NCBI RefSeq assembly: GCF_003014735.1
Contig: NZ_PYAX01000017.1
Coordinates: 62,001-126,000 of the forward strand
DNA length: 64,000 nt
Origin: Saccharothrix carnea
GTDB taxonomy: Bacteria > Actinomycetota > Actinomycetes > Mycobacteriales > Pseudonocardiaceae
Direction of reading: 5' to 3'
In this document: positions 34,979 through 41,284 of the stretch, piece by piece
Position numbering within the stretch: the first letter of the stretch is position 1
Layout of the letters: every line of letters starts with the position of its first letter
The notes under the pieces: generated by a model
Database searches by the model: none
What the model saw: the letters and a program-made list of their open reading frames with translations, nothing else
What the model was told of the DNA's origin: nothing
Position numbers and translations under genes: made by a program

Positions 34979-35271
34979 GCGCGGTCGGTGACGCGGAGGC
35001 GGTGACGGCGGCGGTCGGCGGGCGGGCCGGGGACTTCGCGCGGCTCGCCCGTGCGGTGAAGGCGTGGGCACGGGCTCGTGGTCTGGACTCGGCGCCGTTC
35101 GGTGGCGTGCCGGGGTTGGGGTGGTCGGTGCTCGCGGCGCGGACCACGCGCGAGTGGGACGGGCCGGACCTGCTCGCCGGGTTCTTCGCGACCTGGGCGG
35201 CGTGGGACTGGCGTGACCCGATCGGGTTGACCAGTTCACCCGAGCGCACCGGCGCACCGGCGCACCGGTGA
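34621..35271 (+). CDS. RNA-repair protein, nucleotidyltransferase part (out of frame with the N-terminal part)
   Basis: This frame reads AAIALGTGEVRWIEE and then a polymerase-beta-type nucleotidyltransferase: VVHVVGSRRVGCALPDADLDLVVEG carries the GS and DxD metal-binding motif, followed by GLGVDLAVAGDDGVAL with the third Asp, and LARAVKAWARARGLDS. It matches the poly(A)-polymerase/CCA-adding-like domain that normally follows LigT in this family. The ATG at 34621 is the first start in frame but has no ribosome site, so without a frame change it may not be made. The frame stops at 35271 because of a third copy of an 8-bp repeat. Confidence 0.7.
   Translation: MLPRAAIALGTGEVRWIEEPATPAGPSLDAVAGRVTRALSDALDVVHVVGSRRVGCALPDADLDLVVEGDPAAVAERVAAALPGVAGRPVVGARSPGFRLAVAGLGVDLAVAGDDGVALSAVGDAEAVTAAVGGRAGDFARLARAVKAWARARGLDSAPFGGVPGLGWSVLAARTTREWDGPDLLAGFFATWAAWDWRDPIGLTSSPERTGAPAHR
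35244..35267. repeat. Three tandem copies of an 8-bp unit causing a second frame break
   Basis: GCGCACCG is repeated three times. With two copies the nucleotidyltransferase frame would continue as SPERTGAPVTIMTPAAPVR into the next domain; the third copy shifts the frame and brings in a TGA at 35269-35271. Confidence 0.9.
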
Positions 35272-35708
35272 CGATCATGACACCGGCCGCGCCCGTGCGG
35301 TCGTGCACCGAGCAGGTCGGACCGGGGTTCCGCGACCTGCTCACGGCCGAGCTGTACCGGGCTTGGGAGATCGTGGACGCCGGCGGTGACACGCTCCTCG
35401 CGCCACCCGACGCCCACCGCGCCCACGCCGCGTGGGCGCTGGTCACCGTTCCGCACGCCCTGATCGGCCCGGTGCGCGGCCGGGTGCGGGCGCTGCTGAC
35501 GGCGCTGGAACTGGCCGGTGCGCCGGACGTCCTCGCGTGGCCGCGGCCGGTCGAACGGGGACCGGACGCCGTCACGTTCGCGATCGGGCTGGGCCACCAC
35601 CCGGTGTCTGCCACCGTGCTCGCCGATGTGGTTACCTCGTGGAGGAGTGGACTGCGCGGTGTCGACGTCGTCCGGGTGGGCAACGGGGACGTGCCGACGT
35701 TGCGCTGA
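35268..35708 (+). CDS. RNA-repair protein, C-terminal domain (separate frame)
   Basis: The 146-residue frame starts with a GTG overlapping the preceding TGA (GTGA), so re-initiation by coupling is possible. It reads TPAAPVRSCTEQVGPGFRDLLTAELYRAW, like the post-catalytic domain of poly(A)-polymerase-type proteins, and ends with VGNGDVPTLR. It looks like the natural C-terminus of the multidomain repair protein, detached by the 8-bp repeat expansion. Confidence 0.65.
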   Translation: MTIMTPAAPVRSCTEQVGPGFRDLLTAELYRAWEIVDAGGDTLLAPPDAHRAHAAWALVTVPHALIGPVRGRVRALLTALELAGAPDVLAWPRPVERGPDAVTFAIGLGHHPVSATVLADVVTSWRSGLRGVDVVRVGNGDVPTLR

Positions 35709-35723
35709 GCAGGAGGGGATTCA

Positions 35724-36311
35724 GTGGAGTTCCAGGACGTGGTGCGCCGCAGGCGGATGGTGCGCGAGTTCACCGACGAGCCGGTGCCGGACGAGACCGT
35801 GCGGCGGATCATGCGCAACGCGCTGCGCGGCCCGTCTGCCGGGTACTCGCAGGGCCAGGCGTTCCTCGTGCTGCGGGGCGAGGAGCAGGAGCGGTTCTAC
35901 GAGTCGATCAGCCACCTGTGGGCCGTCGACACGGTGAAGACCGCGCCGGTGCTCGTGATCGCGTTCGCGGTGAAGGACGCCTACCTCGACCGGTACGCCG
36001 AGCCGGACAAGGGGTGGACCGACCGCAGCGAGGACCACTGGCCCGTGCCGTACTGGTACATCGACACCGGGATGGCCGTGCTGCTGGTGCTGCAGACCGC
36101 GGTCGACGAAGGGCTCGGCGCGGTGTACTTCGGCATCGGCGCGGACGACTTCGACCCGGTCCGCGCGGAGTTCGGCGTGCCGGCGAGCCACGTGCCGGTC
36201 GGAGCCGTCGCGATCGGGCACAGCGCCGAGGAGGACGTCACGGAGGGCGCGTCACCGCGGACCCGCAAGCGCCGACCGTTCGAGGAGGCCGTGCACTTCG
36301 GGCAGTGGTAG
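35724..36311 (+). CDS. Nitroreductase-family flavoprotein
   Basis: The 195-residue protein begins EFQDVVRRRRMVREFTDEPVPDETVRRIMRNALRGPSAGYSQGQAF, the FMN-binding N-terminal pattern of nitroreductases, and has the dimer-interface helix TGMAVLLVLQTAVDEGLGAVYFGI. It would reduce nitro compounds, quinones or a similar substrate with NAD(P)H or F420H2. GTG at 35724 has AGGAGGGG upstream. It lies 15 bases after the repair gene and may share its transcript. Confidence 0.92.
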   Translation: MEFQDVVRRRRMVREFTDEPVPDETVRRIMRNALRGPSAGYSQGQAFLVLRGEEQERFYESISHLWAVDTVKTAPVLVIAFAVKDAYLDRYAEPDKGWTDRSEDHWPVPYWYIDTGMAVLLVLQTAVDEGLGAVYFGIGADDFDPVRAEFGVPASHVPVGAVAIGHSAEEDVTEGASPRTRKRRPFEEAVHFGQW

Positions 36312-36320
36312 TGCGCCGGT

Positions 36321-36349
36321 GGTTCCCGGGGCGCGCCGCCCCGGGAACC
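36321..36349. terminator. Bidirectional terminator
   Basis: GGTTCCCGGGGC and GCCCCGGGAACC form a perfect 12-bp stem between the convergent nitroreductase and F420-oxidoreductase genes. Confidence 0.82.
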
Positions 36350-36356
36350 CCGTGGC

Positions 36357-36806
36357 TCAGTTGACCTTCTGGCCGTACACCTTGTCGATCTTGATGGTGA
36401 GGAGCACGTGCCGCTCCTCGACCACGGCCGTCCGGTACTCGTCCCAGTCGGGGTGCTCGCCGGCGGCCCGGCGGTAGTAGTCCACGAGCGCGTCGACCTC
36501 GGGGCCGTTCGGGTCGGTGGGCGGTCCGGTGATCGTCGCCGTGCCCTCGGCGGTGGCCCACTCCCAGCCGTCCTCGCTGGTCACCTCCAGCGCGACTCGC
36601 GGGTCACGGCGCAGGTTCGCGACCTTGGCGGTCCCGGCACCGGTCGCGATGCGGACGACACCGGCCTCCGGGTCGTACGACGGCATGATCGGGGAGAGCT
36701 GCGGCCGGCCATCGGCCTTGATCGTGGCGAGCACGGCGAGCCGGCTCTTCGCGAGCAACGCGCGCGGGTCGAATGCCTTCTCGGTCGTCTCGGTCGTGTC
36801 GGTCAT
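36357..36806 (-). CDS. PPOX-class F420-dependent oxidoreductase
   Basis: The 149-residue split-barrel protein has LLAKSRLAVLATIKADGRPQLSPIMPSYD, VANLRRDPRVALEVTSEDG, and VLLTIKIDKVYGQKV, the pattern of Rv1155-like F420/heme-binding proteins that reduce small molecules or biliverdin with F420H2. Cofactor F420 use fits an actinomycete host. Confidence 0.92.
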   Translation of the reverse strand: MTDTTETTEKAFDPRALLAKSRLAVLATIKADGRPQLSPIMPSYDPEAGVVRIATGAGTAKVANLRRDPRVALEVTSEDGWEWATAEGTATITGPPTDPNGPEVDALVDYYRRAAGEHPDWDEYRTAVVEERHVLLTIKIDKVYGQKVN

Positions 36807-36926
36807 GCCCGCACCAACCCGTGGTCCACTGTCGGATATTCCCGTTTTCGCCGTCCTATCGGGTGAATCAGGCGTACTGCGACCGTCTCAACGCGAAGCG
36901 CGAACTGTTCGCTGTGATCGGGACCG

Positions 36927-36999
36927 TGCCCCCACCAGGATTCGAACCTGGACTGGACGCGTTCTGAGCGCGTTGCCTCTTCCGTTGGGCTACAGGGGC
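36927..36999 (-). tRNA. tRNA with Leu anticodon CAG but a class I (short variable loop) body
   Basis: Reading leftward from 36999: 7-bp acceptor stem GCCCCTG/TGGGGGC (two wobble pairs), TA, D-arm with a 3-bp stem GCC/GGC and a GG in the loop, anticodon arm ACGCG-CTCAGAA-CGCGT with anticodon CAG (codon CUG, Leu), variable loop CCAGT of only five bases, T-arm CCAGG-TTCGAAT-CCTGG, and discriminator A; no CCA is encoded. All invariant positions (T8, A14, GG, T33, TTC) are present, so the fold looks functional. Bacterial tRNA-Leu normally has a variable arm of 10 bases or more. It lies 4 bases after its sister tRNA. Confidence 0.85.
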
Positions 37000-37003
37000 G
37001 TGA

Positions 37004-37077
37004 TGCGGTTCCGGGGATTCGAACCCCGACTGGACCGGCCCTCAACCGGACGCCTCTACCACTTGGGCTAGAACCGC
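37004..37077 (-). tRNA. tRNA with Leu anticodon GAG but a class I (short variable loop) body
   Basis: Reading leftward from 37077: perfect 7-bp acceptor stem GCGGTTC/GAACCGC, TA, D-arm GCC-CAAGTGGTAGA-GGC, anticodon loop TTGAGGG with anticodon GAG (codon CUC, Leu) on a 4-bp stem plus one T-T mismatch, variable loop CCAGT, T-arm CGGGG-TTCGAAT-CCCCG, discriminator A, no encoded CCA. It shares the variable loop, D-arm style and T-loop with the CAG tRNA next to it, suggesting a duplicated pair. Short variable loop is wrong for tRNA-Leu, so the amino acid it carries is uncertain. Confidence 0.85.
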
Positions 37078-37101
37078 GAAAAATCGCCGGTGAAACGACG
37101 A

Positions 37102-37134
37102 AGCCGCCCGGATCGGTTCTCCCGATGGGCGGCT
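37102..37134 (-). promoter_or_regulatory. Attenuator-type hairpin between Leu leader peptide and the tRNAs
   Basis: On the leftward transcript AGCCGCCC pairs with GGGCGGCT (8 bp) and inside it ATCGG pairs with CCGAT (5 bp), with a 2-base bulge and a 5-base loop. It begins 24 bases after the leader stop and ends 24 bases before the first tRNA. There is no strong T run directly after it, but a TTTTT occurs about 20 bases on (around 37080-37084). A smaller stem (TGACG/CGTCA, 37145-37160) covers the leader stop codon. Confidence 0.65.
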
Positions 37135-37157
37135 CCGCAATCCCTGACGAGGTCACG

Positions 37158-37229
37158 TCACGGCGGGGAGTCCGCGCAGCTCAGCAGCAGGAGCAGGAGC
37201 AGGAGCTCTTGCGTCCGCGACTGCGTCAT
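37158..37229 (-). CDS. Leader peptide with eight consecutive Leu codons
   Basis: A 23-codon frame starts with ATG at 37229, has a GGAGGAAGGA ribosome site eight bases upstream, and reads MTQSRTQE, then eight Leu codons (CTC CTG CTC CTG CTC CTG CTG CTG), then SCADSPP and a TGA. Runs of one amino acid in a short frame before a hairpin are the mark of ribosome-mediated transcription attenuation, as in leu and ilv leaders. Here the downstream genes are not leucine biosynthesis genes but two tRNAs whose anticodons read CUC and CUG, the only two Leu codons used in the leader. The leader begins 77 bases after the permease gene stop, so it may have its own promoter or be read from that operon. Confidence 0.75.
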   Translation of the reverse strand: MTQSRTQELLLLLLLLSCADSPP

Positions 37230-37306
37230 GACCCGGTCCTTCCTCCGTGATGTTGTCGACAGCCTGCACCGGAACCATCAGTGCGCGCAACGGCTTTTCC
37301 CGGCGG

Positions 37307-39031
37307 TCAGCGCCGTTTCGGTCGGGCGGCGGACGACAGAGTGGACAGCGAAACCGCGAGGGTGGCCAGGAGCAGCAGCATCGCCGCCGGCGCGAGGGCC
37401 GCCCACGGCGCCCGTTCCAGGTACGGCAGGGATTCGGCCAGCATCAGGCCCCACTCCGGCGCGGGCGGCGGGGCGCCCAGGCCGAGGAAACCCAGCGACG
37501 CCAACGCCAGCGCGATACCGGGCAGCCGCAAGACGGCGTGCCGGGCGACCGGACCGGCCACGGCGGGCAGGACGTGCCGGGTCAGCACCCAGGTCGGGCC
37601 GGCACCCAGGGCGCGCAACGCGGCGACGTGCGTGGCCGCGCGGTTCTCGCGGACCAGGGCCGCCGCGTGGGCGGCGAGCGGTGGCCACGAGACCAGGCCG
37701 ACCGCGATGGACGCGCCGACCTGGCCGGGACCGGCGGTCGCGGCGACCAGGATGCCCGCGATCACGGGAGGCACGGCGTTGGCGGTCTCGGCGGCGCCTT
37801 CCGCCAGGGCGGGCAGGAAACCGACGACCAACGCCACCGCCACCGAGCACAGGCACACCAGCACCGTGACGGTGAGCGTGGCCGCCGCACCGTGACCCAC
37901 CCTGGCCAGCACGTCACGGCCCAGCGCGTCGGTTCCCAGCGGGTGCGCCCAGCCCGGTGGCGCGAGCCGGGCGGTCGGGTGCACCCGCAGCGGCTCGCGC
38001 AGCAGTCCCCAGCAGACCACCACCGCGGGCACGACCGCGCTGACCGCGACGACCACCCGGTGCCACCGACCGGCGGCGACCGGCACGGGCGGCGGCGCGG
38101 GCAGTGCCGCGGCGCGCAATGCCGGTCCGAGCATCCGCCGCCGGGCACCGGCCACGAGCACACCGCCCACCAGCCCGAGCAGCACCAGGACGAGCACGGA
38201 ACCCTGCAGCAGCGGGAGGTCCTGCGCCTCGGCGGCACCCAGCGCGGTACGGCCGAGCCCCGGCACCGCGAACACCACCTCCACCGCGACCGCTCCCCCG
38301 GTCAGCCCGACCGCGACCAGCCCGAACTGCGGCAGCACGGCCGGCAGCGCACGACGTGCCGCGGCCCGTCCGATCACGCCCGGCGAACAGCCCCACGACC
38401 GCCACAGCACGACCCATTGCTCCTCGAACACGGCGGGCACCGCGTCGTCCACCAACCGCCCCAGGATGCCGCCCGCCGGCAGGCCCAACGCCAACGCGGG
38501 CAGCACCAGGTGTTGCGGCCCCTGCCACCCGTACGGCGGGAACCAGCCCCACCACACCGACAGCACCACCAACAACACCGTGGCCACCAGGAACTCCGGC
38601 AGCGCGGCGAGCACGGCCGCCGAGGCGCCGGTGCGCGCACGTGCCGTCCCCCGCGCGCCGCGCACGAACGTCGACGCCGACAGCGCGGCGGCCGACACCA
38701 GCGCCACGGCCAGCGCCACGCCCATCAACGCCACCGACACGCCCGTCGCCGCCAACACGGACGGCAGCACCTCGGCGCCGCCGACCCACGACCGGCCCAG
38801 GTCGCCGCGCAGCGCACCGCCCAACCAGTCGCCGAACAACGCCACCGGCCCGGCGTCCAGCCCGAGCTCGCGGCGCACCGCGTCCAGCGCCTCCGCGGTC
38901 GGTTCCCGCTCGGCGGAACGGGCGCGCAGCACCGACAGCGCCGGGTCGCGCCCGGACAGCCACGGCAGCAGCCCGATCACGGCGACGACCGCGGCGAGCC
39001 CGCCGACGCGGGTGATCGCCGACGCGGTCAC
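37307..39031 (-). CDS. Fused DppB-DppC-type ABC permease (peptide/nickel/metallophore importer)
   Basis: The 574-residue protein joins two permease domains usually made as separate proteins. The N-terminal half is DppB-like (GRDPALSVLRARSAE, then LGLDAGPVALFGDWLGGALRGDLGRSW, and a DppB-type EAA region); the C-terminal half is DppC-like, with HPLGTDALGRDVLARVGHGAAATLTVT and the EAA-type RALGAGPTWVLTRHVLP. About 11-12 spans are expected. Its GTG overlaps the stop of the binding-protein gene (GTGA). No ATPase is encoded next to it, so one must come from elsewhere. Confidence 0.9.
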   Translation of the reverse strand: MTASAITRVGGLAAVVAVIGLLPWLSGRDPALSVLRARSAEREPTAEALDAVRRELGLDAGPVALFGDWLGGALRGDLGRSWVGGAEVLPSVLAATGVSVALMGVALAVALVSAAALSASTFVRGARGTARARTGASAAVLAALPEFLVATVLLVVLSVWWGWFPPYGWQGPQHLVLPALALGLPAGGILGRLVDDAVPAVFEEQWVVLWRSWGCSPGVIGRAAARRALPAVLPQFGLVAVGLTGGAVAVEVVFAVPGLGRTALGAAEAQDLPLLQGSVLVLVLLGLVGGVLVAGARRRMLGPALRAAALPAPPPVPVAAGRWHRVVVAVSAVVPAVVVCWGLLREPLRVHPTARLAPPGWAHPLGTDALGRDVLARVGHGAAATLTVTVLVCLCSVAVALVVGFLPALAEGAAETANAVPPVIAGILVAATAGPGQVGASIAVGLVSWPPLAAHAAALVRENRAATHVAALRALGAGPTWVLTRHVLPAVAGPVARHAVLRLPGIALALASLGFLGLGAPPPAPEWGLMLAESLPYLERAPWAALAPAAMLLLLATLAVSLSTLSSAARPKRR

Positions 39032-40500
39032 CGCAGCCGGGTCGCGGAGGTGATCAGCGTCCGCTCGCGCGGGTCCTTGGCCGAGCCGACCACCGACGTG
39101 GCGTCACCCTGGATCACGCGTTCGTGCAGCATCGGGATCGCCGCGTCGGTCCGCAGCACCGCCGCCTCGGCCGCCAGGATCGCGGCACGGCGCCCGTCGC
39201 CCGCCTCGGTGCCGGCGGCGGTCCGCACGGCCGCGTCCACGCCACCGTCGCACAGTTGCGCGATGTTGAACGAACCGGCGCAGGTGAAGTCCGACTGCAG
39301 GTAGGCCGCGGGGTCGCCCGAGTCGAGCACGGTCGCTCGGGACAGGATGAACGCGTCGAACCTCCCGGCCAGCGCGTCCTCCTCGATGTGCGCGTACTCG
39401 CGCACGACCTGGGTCACGGTGAACCCGGCGTCTTCGAGTTGCTGTTGCAGCACCGAGGCGACCTCGGGCAGTTCGGCGCGGTCGGAGAACGTGGCCAGGG
39501 TGATCGCGGTGCCGTTCGGGTCGGCGGGCTCGGTGCGTCCGGTGAGCGGGGTGCGCCCGGCGGCGGCCCACGGCAGCGCGGGTCCGAGCAGCCCTTCGGC
39601 GACGTCGGCCCGGCCCTCGTAGACGCTGCGCACGATCTCGTCCGCGTCGATCGCCTCCCGTGCGGCGGCACGCAGAGCCTGGTCCCGGAACGGTCCCGCC
39701 TCCGTGTTCAGGTACAGGGTGTTGGTGCGCGGCATCGGCACCTCGCTGATCGTCGCCGGGTCGAGCAGCGCCGCCTGCGAGACCGGCACGGCCTCCGCGA
39801 TGTGCGCCTCACCGCCGCGGATCGCGGCGGCACGGGCGGTGCCGTCCGGGACGAACGAGACGTCGATGCCCTCGGCGGCGGCCTTCTCACCCCAGTAGCC
39901 GTCGTAGCGGTCGAGCGTGGCGGTCGTCGTGCCGTTGACCGCGACCAGCTCGAACGGCCCGGTGCCCGTGCCGACCGGGTCGACCTTGCCGTCCGCGCGG
40001 TAGGCGCTCGCCGCGAGGATCGCCAGCTGGGGTGACGAAAGCCGTTGCGGCACCAGGGGATCCGGGGTGGCGGTGGTGACGATGACGGTGTCCCCCGCCG
40101 TTTCGGCGGTCAGCTCGACCCCGTCGAGGATGCGCGGCTTGGGCGTGGCGGCGGTGGCCCGGGTGAGGGTGTTGGTGACGGCCGCGGCGGTCAGCGCGGT
40201 GCCGTCGTGGAAGGTGACGCCCGGGCGGACGGTGAACTCCCAGGCGTGGTCGGAGATCCGCCGCCAGCCGGTGGCCAGCCCCGGCCGCGCGTTGCCGTCC
40301 GCGTCGAGGGTGACCAGGGTTTCCGCGGTGGACCAGCGGGAGAGCTTGAACGCGTCGTCGCTGAACGGCGTGAGGCCGGAGCGCGGCGGTTGCAGCATGG
40401 CGAGCTTGATCCGACCGCCGGACGGTTCCTCCGCGCTCTGGGCGAAGCACCCGGTCAGCAGCAGGGCACAGGCGGCGATCAGGGTGATGCGGTGGCGCAC
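39028..40500 (-). CDS. Solute-binding lipoprotein, family 5 (peptide/nickel type)
   Basis: The 490-residue product has a lipoprotein signal with lipobox LTGC (about residue 15-18). The mature protein follows the SBP_bac_5 layout: AETLVTLDADGNARPGLATGWRRISDHAWEFTVRPGVTFHDGTAL near the start, GTGPFELV, and RDQALRAAAREAIDADEIVRSVYEGRADVA in the middle. Such proteins bind peptides, nickel or metallophores. The GTG at 40500 is the only start that gives a clean signal peptide. A Zur-like palindrome lies 44 bases upstream, hinting at zinc-related import. Confidence 0.93.
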   Translation of the reverse strand: MRHRITLIAACALLLTGCFAQSAEEPSGGRIKLAMLQPPRSGLTPFSDDAFKLSRWSTAETLVTLDADGNARPGLATGWRRISDHAWEFTVRPGVTFHDGTALTAAAVTNTLTRATAATPKPRILDGVELTAETAGDTVIVTTATPDPLVPQRLSSPQLAILAASAYRADGKVDPVGTGTGPFELVAVNGTTTATLDRYDGYWGEKAAAEGIDVSFVPDGTARAAAIRGGEAHIAEAVPVSQAALLDPATISEVPMPRTNTLYLNTEAGPFRDQALRAAAREAIDADEIVRSVYEGRADVAEGLLGPALPWAAAGRTPLTGRTEPADPNGTAITLATFSDRAELPEVASVLQQQLEDAGFTVTQVVREYAHIEEDALAGRFDAFILSRATVLDSGDPAAYLQSDFTCAGSFNIAQLCDGGVDAAVRTAAGTEAGDGRRAAILAAEAAVLRTDAAIPMLHERVIQGDATSVVGSAKDPRERTLITSATRLR

Positions 40501-40543
40501 GGGGTGTCGTCCAAGCGTTGTGGGGCAGGCCTCCGGGAACCTA

Positions 40544-40564
40544 GCAAAATGGTTATCGTTCTCA
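40544..40564. promoter_or_regulatory. Zur-box-like 21-bp palindrome
   Basis: On the leftward strand TGAGAACGATAACCATTTTGC resembles the actinobacterial Zur consensus TGANAATGATNATCATTNTCA, differing at four defined positions, with the core AATGGTTATCGTT symmetric at most places. It lies between the divergent binding-protein and pentapeptide-repeat genes and stands out as AT-rich in this DNA. Confidence 0.55.
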
Positions 40565-40606
40565 ACAGTGGATGTGCGCACCGCCACGTGGCGATACGAT
40601 CCGGGC

Positions 40607-41260
40607 ATGCGTGAACCCCGGGCACTCGCGGACCTGCCGTTCGCCGCCTACCTGGAAGACCACGACGGCGAGCGGCTGGAGTCGGGCGGGGACTACAACG
40701 TCGTCCACGTCGCCGACCAGGAGTTCGCGGAGCTCTCGGCGGGCAACGCGCGGTTCAGCGAGTCGGCGCTGTCCGCGGTCAGGTTCACCGACGGGTCGCT
40801 GCGGCGGGCGCGGTTCAACGACGTGTGGCTGCACGGCGTCCAGGTCATCGGCACCGACCTGGCCGAGACCGGATGGCTCGACGCGGAGGTCGTGAACAGC
40901 GCGTTCGCCGGGGTGGCCCTGTTCGAGGCCGGGTTGAGCCGCGTCACGTTCTTCGGCTGCAAGCTCGTCTCGCTCAACCTGCGCGGCGCCACCTTGCGCG
41001 AAGTGGCGTTCGTCAACAGCGTCCTGCGCGACGTGGACTTCACCGAGGCCAAGCTGACCGGCGTGACGTTCACCGGCTCGACCCTCGAAGACCTCCGGTT
41101 CGAGGGCGCCGAGCTGGCGAAGGTGGACTTCCGCGAGGCCGCCGAACTGGGCGTCCGCAACGGTTTCGCCTCGCTGCGCGGCGCGACGATCACCTTGGGC
41201 CAGGCGCTCGACCTCGCTCCGGCGTTCGCCCAGACGCTCGGCATCACGATCAAGGACTGA
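40607..41260 (+). CDS. Pentapeptide-repeat protein
   Basis: The 217-residue protein has a short N-terminal segment and about 25 A(D/N)LXX-like pentapeptides from residue 45 to 185 (for example NARFSESALSAVRFTDGSLRRARF and LNLRGATLREVAFVNSVLRDVDF), which form a right-handed quadrilateral beta helix. Some such proteins mimic DNA and protect gyrase, but most have no known role. It faces the metal/peptide importer across a shared promoter with a Zur-like box. Confidence 0.92.
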   Translation: MREPRALADLPFAAYLEDHDGERLESGGDYNVVHVADQEFAELSAGNARFSESALSAVRFTDGSLRRARFNDVWLHGVQVIGTDLAETGWLDAEVVNSAFAGVALFEAGLSRVTFFGCKLVSLNLRGATLREVAFVNSVLRDVDFTEAKLTGVTFTGSTLEDLRFEGAELAKVDFREAAELGVRNGFASLRGATITLGQALDLAPAFAQTLGITIKD

Positions 41261-41284
41261 AGTCGCGGGCGAGGAAGGTGGCCG

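Noticed and set aside
37145..37160. The small stem at the leader stop codon as an independent terminator
   Set aside because: Only five base pairs and it overlaps the stop codon; the 37102-37134 hairpin is the better candidate.
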